Under the pieces are notes generated by a model. It did no database searches. It saw only the letters and a program-made list of their open reading frames with translations, and was not told the origin of the DNA. Position numbers and translations under genes: made by a program. This document shows positions 50,785 to 59,161 of a DNA stretch of 64,000 bases, in pieces (position 1 is the stretch's first letter; each line of letters starts with the position of its first letter). Source of the stretch: Actinomadura rifamycini DSM 43936 (lineage in GTDB: Bacteria; Actinomycetota; Actinomycetes; Streptosporangiales; Streptosporangiaceae); contig NZ_AULB01000009.1 of NCBI RefSeq assembly GCF_000425065.1, positions 124,001-188,000 of the forward strand, in the 5' to 3' direction.

Positions 50785-51812
50785 TCGGGCCCGTCGACCT
50801 GCTGCACGCCATGCTGGACATCCCCTCGCCGTCCGGCCGCGAGGACGAGCTGGCGCGCTTCCTCGAGAAGACGATGAACGACCTCGGCATGGCCGCGTAC
50901 CGCGACGAGGTCGGCAACGTGATCGGCGACATCGGCACCGGGCGGGGCCCGGTGGTGATGCTGCTGAGCCACCTCGACACCGTCGACCGGCCGCTGCCGG
51001 CGCGCCGCGACGGCGACCGGCTGGTGGGCCGGGGCGCCGCGGACGCGAAGGGGCCGCTCGCGGCGATGATCAGCGCGGCGGCCGCCCGGCCGACCTTCCC
51101 CGGCACGATCCGGGTCGCGGGGGCGGTCGAGGAGGAGCGGCTCTCGCGCGGCGGCGAGCACCTGGCGCGCACCGTCCCGGCGCCCGACGCGCTGGTCGTG
51201 GGGGAGCCGAGCGGCTGGTCGCGGGTCGTGCTGGGCTACAAGGGCAAGATCGACATCGAGTACCGGGTGGCGCGCCCCGCGACGCACTCCACCAACCCCG
51301 TGGCCAAGGCGAGCGAGGTCGCGGCGGGATTCTGGCGCGGCCTGCTGGAGGAGCTCGGGCCCGGCGCCGACCACGGCGCGTTCGGGGCGCCCGCCGCGAC
51401 CCTGCGCGGCATCCGCGGCGACCTCACCGAGGCCGTGGTCGACATCGACTGCCGGGTCCCGCCGGGCTTCGACGTCGAGGACCTGGCCGCGCGGCTGCGC
51501 GGGCGCGCGGACGGCGGCGAGGTCACGGTCGTCCGGTACATCCCCGCCGTGCGCCGCGACCGGTCCGACCCGGTCGTCCGGGCGGTGACGACGGCGATCC
51601 GGCGGCACGGCGGACGGCCGCGCCCGACCCTCAAGACCGGCACGTCCGACATGAACACCGTGGCACCCCACTGGAACGTGCCGATGGCGACGTACGGCCC
51701 CGGCGACAGCTCGCTGGACCACGCCGACGACGAGCACATCGAGATCGGCGAGTACCTGCGGGGCGTCGACGTGCTCACCGCGGCCCTCGACGAACTCGCC
51801 ACCGCGCTGTGA
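50781..51812 (+). CDS. lysK: LysK-like M20 hydrolase releasing product from AmCP
   Basis: A 343-residue zinc peptidase of the M20 family. Metal ligands are visible: His in LLSHLDTVD, Asp in GAADAKGPLAA, Glu pair in VEEERLSRGGEH and GEPSGW, and a late His in SSLDHADDEH. It cleaves the isopeptide bond between the carrier and the finished amino acid. Its ATG overlaps the kinase stop. With it the set for loading, activation, reduction, extension and release is complete, except for an aminotransferase (LysJ), which I do not find. Confidence 0.9.
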   Translation: MIGPVDLLHAMLDIPSPSGREDELARFLEKTMNDLGMAAYRDEVGNVIGDIGTGRGPVVMLLSHLDTVDRPLPARRDGDRLVGRGAADAKGPLAAMISAAAARPTFPGTIRVAGAVEEERLSRGGEHLARTVPAPDALVVGEPSGWSRVVLGYKGKIDIEYRVARPATHSTNPVAKASEVAAGFWRGLLEELGPGADHGAFGAPAATLRGIRGDLTEAVVDIDCRVPPGFDVEDLAARLRGRADGGEVTVVRYIPAVRRDRSDPVVRAVTTAIRRHGGRPRPTLKTGTSDMNTVAPHWNVPMATYGPGDSSLDHADDEHIEIGEYLRGVDVLTAALDELATAL

Positions 51813-51888
51813 ACGCCGTGAACCCGGACGGGCGGCGCGATCCCGGCCGGCGGGCCCTGCCCGGCCCGTTCGCTACTCGGAGGACACC

Positions 51889-53433
51889 ATGCACCTAACC
51901 CACATCGTCCATCGGGCGCTGCAGCTCGCCCCGGACGAGCCGGTCACGGCCTACGGCGACCGGTTCCGTACGGCGCGGGAACAGGCCGACCGGGTGTCCC
52001 GCCTCGCGGGCGCCCTGCGGGAGCGCGGGGTGGGGAGCGGCGAACACGTGGGGATGCTCGCCCTCGGCTCGGACCGCTACATCGAGTTCTTCCTGGCCGC
52101 GGCGTGGGCGAACGGGGTGTTCCACCCGGTCAACCCCGCGTGGAGCACGCGCGAGATGATCTACGCGCTGGCCGAGTCCCGGACCGAGATCCTCTTCATC
52201 GACGACGCGTTCCTGGACCGTCTCGAGGAGATCAGGGCGGCCTGCCCCGACCTGCGCGAGGTCGTCCACGTCGGCGACGGGCCGCCGCCGGCCGGGATGG
52301 CCGGGTTCGAGGAGCTGATCGCGGGCACCGGGCCGGTGGAGGACGCCCGCCGGGGCGGGGAGGACCCCGCCTGCGTCGTCTACACCAGCGGGACGACGGG
52401 ACGCGCCAAGGGCGTCGTGGTCAGCCACGCCGGGCTCGTCCACCAGGCGCTGATCCTCCCGGCGCGGGTCCCGTGCCACGGCGTCCCCGGCGGGCGCATC
52501 CTGATCACGTCGAACTTCTCCTCGATCTCCATGATGGTGACCTGGCTGATCCAGGGGATGTGGGGAGGGATCACCGTCGTCCCCCGGTCGACCGACGTCG
52601 ACGGGCTCCTCGACGCCATCGAGCGCCACGGCGTCACGCACGCGCCGTTCGCGCCCGGCACGATGCAGCAGATCGTCGACCGCCCGGACATCGCCGAGCG
52701 GGACCTGTCCAGCATGCGGAGCATCGCCTACGGCGCGGCGCCCATCACCGAGGCGCTGCTGACGCGGGTGATGAAGGTGTTCCCCAACGCGGCCTTCCAC
52801 CAGTGGTACGGGATGAACGAGTTCGGGCTCGCCACGCTGCTGCCGCCGGAGGACCACGCCGCGGGCCGCAAGCTGCGGTCCGCCGGGCGGCCCGCGATCG
52901 GCGCCGAGGTGCGGATCGCCGACGAGACCGGCGCGGAGGTGCCGCGCGGCGAGGTCGGCGAGATCCTCGTCCGCACCGGCGCCATGATGCTCGGCTACCT
53001 GAGCAAGCCCGAGGAGACGGCGCGGACCGTCCGGGACGGCTGGCTCCACACCGGCGACGGCGGGTACATGGACGAGGACGGCTACCTCTACATCGTCGAC
53101 CGCATCAAGGACGTCATCAACGTCGACGGGTGGAACGTCTACTCCACCGAGGTGGAGCAGGCGGTCGCGTCCCACCCCGCCGTCGCCGCGGTCGCGGTGA
53201 TCGGCGTCCCCGACGACAAACCGGGCGAGAAGGTGCACGCGGTCATCGTGCTCAAGCACGGCCGGACGGCGAGCGCGGAGGACATCCGGCGGCACTGCGA
53301 GCCGCTGATCGCCTGGAAGACCCCCACCGGCTACGAGTTCGTCGACGCCCTCCCGCTGTCGAACACCGGGAAGGTCCTCAAACGCGAACTCCGCAAGCCG
53401 CACTGGGCGGGAAGGGACCGCCAGGTCAACTGA
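51889..53433 (+). CDS. FadD-like adenylate-forming ligase
   Basis: A 514-residue ANL ligase: VVYTSGTTGRAKGVVVSH, WYGMNEFGLATLL, WLHTGDGGYMDEDGYLYIVDR and the Lys in SNTGKVLKREL. It differs from paralogues A and B in sequence and looks like an acyl-CoA synthetase of the FadD/salicylate type. A consensus CGGAGG site precedes ATG 51889, and 76 bp separate it from lysK, so it may be transcribed with the AmCP genes. The acid activated is unknown. Confidence 0.85.
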   Translation: MHLTHIVHRALQLAPDEPVTAYGDRFRTAREQADRVSRLAGALRERGVGSGEHVGMLALGSDRYIEFFLAAAWANGVFHPVNPAWSTREMIYALAESRTEILFIDDAFLDRLEEIRAACPDLREVVHVGDGPPPAGMAGFEELIAGTGPVEDARRGGEDPACVVYTSGTTGRAKGVVVSHAGLVHQALILPARVPCHGVPGGRILITSNFSSISMMVTWLIQGMWGGITVVPRSTDVDGLLDAIERHGVTHAPFAPGTMQQIVDRPDIAERDLSSMRSIAYGAAPITEALLTRVMKVFPNAAFHQWYGMNEFGLATLLPPEDHAAGRKLRSAGRPAIGAEVRIADETGAEVPRGEVGEILVRTGAMMLGYLSKPEETARTVRDGWLHTGDGGYMDEDGYLYIVDRIKDVINVDGWNVYSTEVEQAVASHPAVAAVAVIGVPDDKPGEKVHAVIVLKHGRTASAEDIRRHCEPLIAWKTPTGYEFVDALPLSNTGKVLKRELRKPHWAGRDRQVN

Positions 53434-53528
53434 CCCCCCGGATCTGCACGGGCGCGCGTCCGCGTCCCGTTTCTCACTACCGACGTGGCTCGGAACGGCA
53501 TGGGAGCGTCCCGCTCCGGAGGTTTGAC

Positions 53529-54713
53529 GTGTGGACCAAGAAATGCGTCCGCGAATTCGACGACATCGAAGCGGTCGCCCGGAACGGCGGGCGGGTCGTG
53601 ACGCTGTTCAGCGGCGGACTGGACAGCTTCTACCTGCTGTGGCGGCTCAGCCGCCACCCCGACCTGGAGGTGTACGCGCTGTCGGTGGGCCTGGGCGGCG
53701 ACGCCGAGTACGACGACAGCGCCGGCGGGGCGGCGCGGCTCGGCGCCCGGCACGTCCTGGCCGACCGCGCGGCGGTCTTCGCCGACGAGTTCGTGGCGCC
53801 TGCCATCGCCGCGCAGGCGTCCTATCTCGGCATCCACCCGGTGAGTTCCTCGCTGAGCCGCCCGCTGCTCGCGCGCGCGGCCGTGGAGCTCGCCCGCGAG
53901 GTCGGCGCGCAGGTGGTGCTGCACACCGCGAACCGGTCGCAGAACAGCCTGCGGAGGCTGAACACCTCGATCGCCGCGCTCGGCTTCGACGGGCACTTCG
54001 GCAGCCCCTACGAGCTCGACGCGATCGGCCGCGACGACAAGCGGGCCGCGCTGAAGAAGGCGGGCTTCCCGGACTTCGCCGACCGCTCGCACAGCGGGGA
54101 CTCCAACCTGTGGTGCCGGGAGTTCGAGTCCGGCCTGCTGGACGACCCCGAATGGTTCCCGGTCCCCGAGGACCTCTACACCTGGACGTCCGCCGCGCCG
54201 CCGGAGCGGCCGGAGAAGGTCGCCATCGACTTCGCGGCCGGCAGGCCGGTGGCGCTGGACGGGGAGCCCGCGGGCCTCCGCGAGCTGATCGGGGCCCTCA
54301 ACCGCCGGGCGGGCCGCTACGGTCTCGGCCGCTACTCGGGCCTGGAGCACATCGACAGCGGCGAGAAGGTGCTGGAGGTCCGCGAGATGCCCGCCGCGTG
54401 CCTGCTGCTCCACGCCTACCGGCAGCTGGAGAGCGCCACCGTCCCCGCCGAGACCATCCGGGAGAAGCTGTCGCTGGAGCAGGCGTGGACCAGGGAGGCG
54501 CTCGAGGGCCGCTGGTTCGGGTCGCTCCGGGTGGCCGCGCAGGCGTTCGTGACGAGCGTCGCCGAGCGGGTGACCGGCCGGATCACCTACCGGCTCGACC
54601 GCACCGGGATGACCGTGCTGTCGGTGGAGGCCCGCGACGCCCTCTACATCCGCGACCGCGACGCGTGGGAGCGCGACACGGCCCGGTCGGCCTTCCACTT
54701 CTCCACGGCGTGA
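53529..54713 (+). CDS. Argininosuccinate synthase-like PP-loop ligase
   Basis: A 394-residue ArgG-related enzyme. The PP-loop is VTLFSGGLDSFYLLW, and the middle region (SNLWCREFESGLLDDPE, then YTWTSAAPPERPEKV and FAAGRPVALDGEP) follows the ArgG order. The citrulline/aspartate motif GCTGKGNDQ is replaced by HTANRSQNSL, so substrates differ. GTG 53529 with GGAGG upstream is used. No argininosuccinate lyase is in the window. It may form an amide, amidine or guanidine-type bond on the AmCP-derived amino acid; the related guanidyl chemistry of ficellomycin is a precedent I recall. Confidence 0.8.
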   Translation: MWTKKCVREFDDIEAVARNGGRVVTLFSGGLDSFYLLWRLSRHPDLEVYALSVGLGGDAEYDDSAGGAARLGARHVLADRAAVFADEFVAPAIAAQASYLGIHPVSSSLSRPLLARAAVELAREVGAQVVLHTANRSQNSLRRLNTSIAALGFDGHFGSPYELDAIGRDDKRAALKKAGFPDFADRSHSGDSNLWCREFESGLLDDPEWFPVPEDLYTWTSAAPPERPEKVAIDFAAGRPVALDGEPAGLRELIGALNRRAGRYGLGRYSGLEHIDSGEKVLEVREMPAACLLLHAYRQLESATVPAETIREKLSLEQAWTREALEGRWFGSLRVAAQAFVTSVAERVTGRITYRLDRTGMTVLSVEARDALYIRDRDAWERDTARSAFHFSTA

Positions 54714-54775
54714 CGCGCCCCGGGGAGACCACCCATCGAATCCGACGTTCGAGGCGAACCAGACGGAGGTACGGG

Positions 54776-56383
54776 ATGTCCGAGGAGTACCGGCGGAGCG
54801 GCTGGTGGCGGGACGCGACCTTCCTCGACGACCTGCGGCGGCACGCGCGCGACCACCCGGGCAAGGCCGCGGTCGTCGCGCGCCGCGCGGACTCGGGGGA
54901 CACCCGCACGCTCGACTACGCCGAGCTCGCCCTGCTGACCGACCGCTGCGCCGGGGCGCTGATCGAGCTGGGCGTGCGCCCCGGCGACACCGTCGCCGTC
55001 CACCTCACCAACGGCTGGGAGCTGACGGTGCTCGCGCTGGGCTGCCTGCGCGCCGGGGCGCGGATCTGCCCGCTCCTCCCGGTGTACCGGGAGCGGGAGC
55101 TGGCGGCCTACCTCGGCCTGACGGAGTCCCGGGTCTTCGTCACGCTCGCCGAGTTCGGCGGCGAGGCGCCGGGCGAGCTCGGCCTGCGGCTCGCCGCCGA
55201 GCTGCCGTCGCTCGAGCACGTCGTGGTGTCGGGCGGGCCGAAACCCCCGGGCGTCCGCGACCTGCACGAGTTCTTCTTCGACACCCCGTGGGAGAAGACG
55301 CGCGAAGCGGACCTCGACGGCCGGGAGCTCGGCCCGGACGAGCCGTACCTGACCCTGTTCACCTCGGGCACCACCGGCGAGCCCAAAGGCGTCCTGCACA
55401 GCCAGAACACCCTGTACGCGCCGATCCGCGGCGAGGCCGAGGTCTTCGACCTGGGCGCCGGCGACGTCCTGACCATGGTCGCCGCCTACACCCACTACAC
55501 CGGGTTCGTCCGCGGGATGCTGATGCCGCTCGCGCTCGGCGGCACCGCGGTCTTCCAGGACACCACGGACGGCGCCGCCATGGCGGACCTGCTGGCGGAG
55601 CACCGGGTCACCTACCTGTACGCCCCGCCGCACTTCCTGCGGCCGCTGGTGGACGCCCAGCGCGCCGGGCCGCGCGACCTCGGCGCCCTGCGCTGGGTGG
55701 TCGGCGGGTCCGCGCCGATCCCGACCTCGCTCGTCCGGGAGGTGGGCGAGGTGTTCGGGCGGCGCCTGTTCTCGCTGTGGGGCATGTCGGAGAACGGCGC
55801 GGTCACGATCAGCCGCCCGGACGACCCGGTGGACTGGGCGGCGCACAGCGACGGCAGCCCGATCGCCGGCATGGAGGTCCGCATCGACCCGCTGCCCGGC
55901 CGGGAGGACGTCGGCGCGCTGCGGGTGCGCGGCCCCGCCCAATGCCTGGGGTACCTGCGGCGGGAGGAGCTGTACGCGTCGTTCTGCGACGAGGACGGCT
56001 GGTTCGACACCGGCGACCTGGCCCGCCGCGACGGGCGCGGCGGGATCCGCATCACCGGCCGCACGAAGGACACCGTCTTCCGCAACGGGTTCTTCGTGCC
56101 GACCACCGAGATGGAGGAGATCCTCGCCCGGCATCCCGCCGTCGAGGAGGCGGCGGTGGTCGGGCTGCCGGTGCTCGGCGGCGCCGACCAGACGATCTGC
56201 GCGGTCGTCCGACCGGCCTCCGCGGACGGCCGGATCGGGCTGGAGGAGGTGCGGGCGCTGCTGCGCGACGCCGGGATGACGGCGTTCTTCTGGCCGGAGC
56301 GCCTGGAGTTCGTCGACGCCCTCCCCAGGGCGGCCGCCACCGGGAAGGTGCGCAAGGTGGAACTCCGCGACCGCTTCACCTGA
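54776..56383 (+). CDS. Adenylate-forming acyl-CoA/acyl ligase (paralogue B)
   Basis: A 535-residue ANL ligase clearly duplicated from paralogue A: both start with SGWWRD/RGWWRD followed by TFLDDLRRHARD and share KGVLHSQNTLYA, PDDPxDWAAHSDGSPIA and CLGYxRRxELYA. Core motifs: LFTSGTTGEPKGV, SLWGMSENGAVTI, GWFDTGDLARRDGRGG and Lys of AATGKVRKVEL. A GGAGGT site lies 7 bp before ATG 54776. It closes the plus-strand cluster. Having two copies suggests two related acids, or one activating step each for a CoA and a carrier acceptor. Confidence 0.85.
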   Translation: MSEEYRRSGWWRDATFLDDLRRHARDHPGKAAVVARRADSGDTRTLDYAELALLTDRCAGALIELGVRPGDTVAVHLTNGWELTVLALGCLRAGARICPLLPVYRERELAAYLGLTESRVFVTLAEFGGEAPGELGLRLAAELPSLEHVVVSGGPKPPGVRDLHEFFFDTPWEKTREADLDGRELGPDEPYLTLFTSGTTGEPKGVLHSQNTLYAPIRGEAEVFDLGAGDVLTMVAAYTHYTGFVRGMLMPLALGGTAVFQDTTDGAAMADLLAEHRVTYLYAPPHFLRPLVDAQRAGPRDLGALRWVVGGSAPIPTSLVREVGEVFGRRLFSLWGMSENGAVTISRPDDPVDWAAHSDGSPIAGMEVRIDPLPGREDVGALRVRGPAQCLGYLRREELYASFCDEDGWFDTGDLARRDGRGGIRITGRTKDTVFRNGFFVPTTEMEEILARHPAVEEAAVVGLPVLGGADQTICAVVRPASADGRIGLEEVRALLRDAGMTAFFWPERLEFVDALPRAAATGKVRKVELRDRFT

Positions 56384-56404
56384 CCGCCCGGCCGGGGAGG
56401 ACCT

Positions 56405-57211
56405 TCACTGCGACCAGTCGATCTCCTCGGTCTCCAGGTCGAGGTGCGCGAAGCCGCCGCCGCCGAGGTTCGGGTCGCCGAGCGCCTCGCCGAAGCCGAG
56501 GAAGAACGGGCCGAAGTCGCCGCCGTTCGCCACGGTGGCGGTGCCGCCGAAGTGGCACCGGTCGAAGAACCTCTCCTTCAGCCCGAGGCGCTCGCCCTCC
56601 TCGGAGTGCATCTCGACGTACCCGGACCCGCTGCTTCCCCATTCGTCGTAGCGCTTGCCGGCGTTCGGGTCGTCGGCGCGGGCCCGGAGGCGCAGCGGGC
56701 GTGCCGGACGATCGTGCCGCCAGGCGTCGGCGCAGTCGTCGTCCGTCTGGTCCGGCTCCTTCGTCGCGGGGTCGGGCAGCGGGCAGGGCGGTGCGGCGAG
56801 CTCCGCTTCGGTCAGCCAGATCCAGGCCCAGCCGCCGCCGATCTCGTCCTCGCGGTAGCGCTCACGGGCATGGCGGTCCTCCGCGTAGGCCGCGAGTGCG
56901 GACCAGAACGCCGCGGCCTGCGGGCCGTGCTCCGGCGGGGCGGCCCCGCCGATCGCGTCCGCCGCCCCTTCCACCGCGTCGGCCACGTGGTCGTCGGACT
57001 GGAACACGCTGAGCCCGGCCAGGTCGCCGCCGGCGCAGCGGTACTCCTCCGGGACCCGCACGGTGAACAGGTGCGCCATCGGCAGCCCGTTCACGCGGGA
57101 GCGGGGCCACTGCTCGGGCCGCAGCCCGGGCGGGCGGCCGAAGGCGTGGCCGTCCCGGCCCTCGTCGTCGAACTCGATGTCGTACGCGGTGCGCGGCAGG
57201 GGCAGGTCCAT
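56405..57211 (-). CDS. DUF1963-type (YwqG-like) protein
   Basis: A 268-residue soluble protein that looks like the DUF1963/YwqG group: LAGLSVFQSDDHVADAV near the middle, and FFDRCHFGGTATVANGGDFGPFFLGFGEALGDPNL near the C terminus. ATG 57211 has GGGAG upstream; the in-frame extension to 57298 is unconserved. The family has no established function. It converges on paralogue B and is probably outside the natural-product cluster. Confidence 0.6.
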   Translation of the reverse strand: MDLPLPRTAYDIEFDDEGRDGHAFGRPPGLRPEQWPRSRVNGLPMAHLFTVRVPEEYRCAGGDLAGLSVFQSDDHVADAVEGAADAIGGAAPPEHGPQAAAFWSALAAYAEDRHARERYREDEIGGGWAWIWLTEAELAAPPCPLPDPATKEPDQTDDDCADAWRHDRPARPLRLRARADDPNAGKRYDEWGSSGSGYVEMHSEEGERLGLKERFFDRCHFGGTATVANGGDFGPFFLGFGEALGDPNLGGGGFAHLDLETEEIDWSQ

Positions 57212-57294
57212 GCGGGCTCCCTTGATCGGTTCTGGTGGAGGGAGAGTAGCGGCGCGCTGCGACGTTTCGAGGCGGCGGGCGCGGCCCGGTGCGG

Positions 57295-58356
57295 TCACGC
57301 GCCGGTGACCCGGGAGCGCCGGAGACGGCGCGCCGCCAGGACGGCCCCCAGCCCCGCGGCGAGGGCGCCGCCGCCGAAGACGATCACCCAGCCGGCCGGC
57401 ATGCCCAGGAAGCGGACGACCTCCTCCCGGTAGACGACCTGCCGGTAGGGCTCGTCGTCCGAGGCCGCGAAGCGGTAGTCGTCGTCGATCTCCTCGGGGT
57501 CGATGGAGGCGTCGGTGAGCTCGGTCATGAACCGGCCGTCCCCGAGGAACTCCCGCAGTTCCGGGGACCGCACCTGCCCGGGCGCCACCCGTCCGGCGAA
57601 GGCCAGCCGCATGCGGGCGCCGGTCGTCTGCTCGACGCGGTGGTCGGCGAGCACGTAGAGGTGCAGGCGCTGCGTGTTCTCCGCGAGGCGCGAGAGCCGC
57701 ATCGGGTAGACGAGCTCGTCCGACGCGAACGACACGTGCAGCGGGGCCAGCTCACCGGTGAGCCGGTCGCCGGAACTCGGCCGCAGCTTCACCGCGACGT
57801 ACTTCCATCCCTGCTCGACGTACGGGCCGAGCGCCTCCGCGAGGTCGGGCCGGAGGCGGTAGCCGTTGCGGCCGAGCCAGCCGCTCAGCGCGTCCGGGGC
57901 GTCGGCGTCGAGCGTCGCCACCCGGAACGGCCCGAGGTCGCGCTCGCCGAGCACCTCGACGGACCCGCCGGGCCCGGACGGCGCGGCCCCGGCGGTCGCG
58001 CCGTCGCCGGAGCCCAGGTCGGGGAACCAGATCCGGCGGGTGACCACGCGGGGTTCGGTGAGCGCGTCGAGCTGCTCGAACCAGCCGCGCTCGCCGAGCC
58101 GGACCGTCGCCTCGGACGGCGTGGGGAACAGCCAGGCCGCGTCCTTCTCCGCCGACTCCGCCGACAGCCGCATCACGATGTCCTCGGTGCGGGCCGCCGC
58201 GTCGTGGCGGACGATCGACGTCTCGTCGGAGATCCGGACCGAGCTGTCGGCGATCATCGCGCCGCAGCCGCACGCCGCCGCCGGCCGCGCCGCGCCGGCT
58301 GCCGACGAGGCGAGCGCCAGTCCCAGTACGGTCACCACACGCGCGAAGGTACGCAC
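57295..58356 (-). CDS. DUF2330 exported/membrane-anchored protein
   Basis: A 353-residue protein with an N-terminal signal peptide (FARVVTVLGLALASSAAGA, ending near AAACGCGAM), a long extracytoplasmic domain and a single C-terminal transmembrane helix (WVIVFGGGALAAGLGAVLA) followed by RRLRRS. CGCGAMIADSSVRISDE and the WLFPTPSEATVRLG block match the DUF2330 family, whose function is unknown. GTG 58356 with GAGGAG five bases upstream is chosen over GTG 58362. Confidence 0.75.
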   Translation of the reverse strand: MRTFARVVTVLGLALASSAAGAARPAAACGCGAMIADSSVRISDETSIVRHDAAARTEDIVMRLSAESAEKDAAWLFPTPSEATVRLGERGWFEQLDALTEPRVVTRRIWFPDLGSGDGATAGAAPSGPGGSVEVLGERDLGPFRVATLDADAPDALSGWLGRNGYRLRPDLAEALGPYVEQGWKYVAVKLRPSSGDRLTGELAPLHVSFASDELVYPMRLSRLAENTQRLHLYVLADHRVEQTTGARMRLAFAGRVAPGQVRSPELREFLGDGRFMTELTDASIDPEEIDDDYRFAASDDEPYRQVVYREEVVRFLGMPAGWVIVFGGGALAAGLGAVLAARRLRRSRVTGA

Positions 58357-58436
58357 CCACACTCCTCGAGATCGTCCCGAAGGAGTATGACCGCCGGTGG
58401 CGCGTCCCGGTTCCCGGTTCGTCCCGAGGGGAGCCG

Positions 58437-59015
58437 TCAGGCGTGCAGGGCGGGCCGGTAGACGAGCTCCTGGATGTCGCCGTCGAGCGTCCGCCGCTCG
58501 AGCAGTTCGAGATCGAAGTCGGCGGCGCCCCGGAAGACCGGGTCCAGCCCCGTCGCGCCGGTGATCACGGGGAAGAGCGTCACCTGGACGCGGTCGACGA
58601 GGCCGGCGGCCATCAGCGCCCGGTTCATCGACAGGCTGCCGTGCGAGCGCAGCGGCACCGCGGACTCCTTCTTGAGCCGGGCGACGACGTCGACGGCGTC
58701 GCCGTTCGCGACGGTCGCGTCCGGCGAGTCCAGGGGCTCCTCCAGCGTGGTCGACACGACCGTGGCCGGCAGGTTCCACATCCGGGTGACCCAGGGGTCG
58801 CGCACGTCGGAGTCCTCGGTGCTCTCGGCGAGCATCCGGGCGAACAGGCGGTACGTGGCGGCCCCGAAGACCATCCGCTGCTCCTCGCGGTACAGGGCGA
58901 GGCGGCGGTCGAGCAGCTCGGGGCCCTGCTTGCCCCAGTAGCCGGTCCAGTCGCCGCCGGCGGCGCCGAAGCCGTCGAGGCTGGAGAAGACGTCGAACGT
59001 GTAGGTGGCGGTCAT
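58437..59015 (-). CDS. RibD C-terminal/dihydrofolate reductase-like protein
   Basis: A 192-residue protein of the bacterial bifunctional deaminase-reductase C-terminal family: FDVFSSLDGFGAAGGDW at the N terminus, MVFGAATYRLFARML, LRSHGSLSMNRALMAAGLVD and TLFPVITGATGLDPVF. These stand-alone NADPH-binding proteins are common in actinomycetes and mostly uncharacterised. No operon partner; the APH-like gene is divergent. Confidence 0.83.
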   Translation of the reverse strand: MTATYTFDVFSSLDGFGAAGGDWTGYWGKQGPELLDRRLALYREEQRMVFGAATYRLFARMLAESTEDSDVRDPWVTRMWNLPATVVSTTLEEPLDSPDATVANGDAVDVVARLKKESAVPLRSHGSLSMNRALMAAGLVDRVQVTLFPVITGATGLDPVFRGAADFDLELLERRTLDGDIQELVYRPALHA

Positions 59016-59161
59016 GCTCTCTCCCCGGGTGCGGTCGATCGTGCGGCGTTTCGGGGATACAGACTCGGGAGGCCGGCGAGACTCATCGATGACGGACCGG
59101 GATCGGTGCCCGCGTGCGCGGCGGCGCCGGGGCCGCCGCCGTCCGGTTACCGTTGCTCCCC

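Noticed and set aside
47893..51812. LysW/X/Y/Z/K-like genes as primary lysine or arginine synthesis
   Set aside because: Homocitrate, homoaconitase and aminotransferase genes are absent, while a transketolase, sulfotransferase and ligases are interleaved. This is the secondary-metabolism arrangement.
34842..56383. Modular NRPS or PKS cluster
   Set aside because: Only discrete adenylation, carrier and ligase genes are present; no condensation, ketosynthase-acyltransferase or thioesterase megasynthase domain was found.
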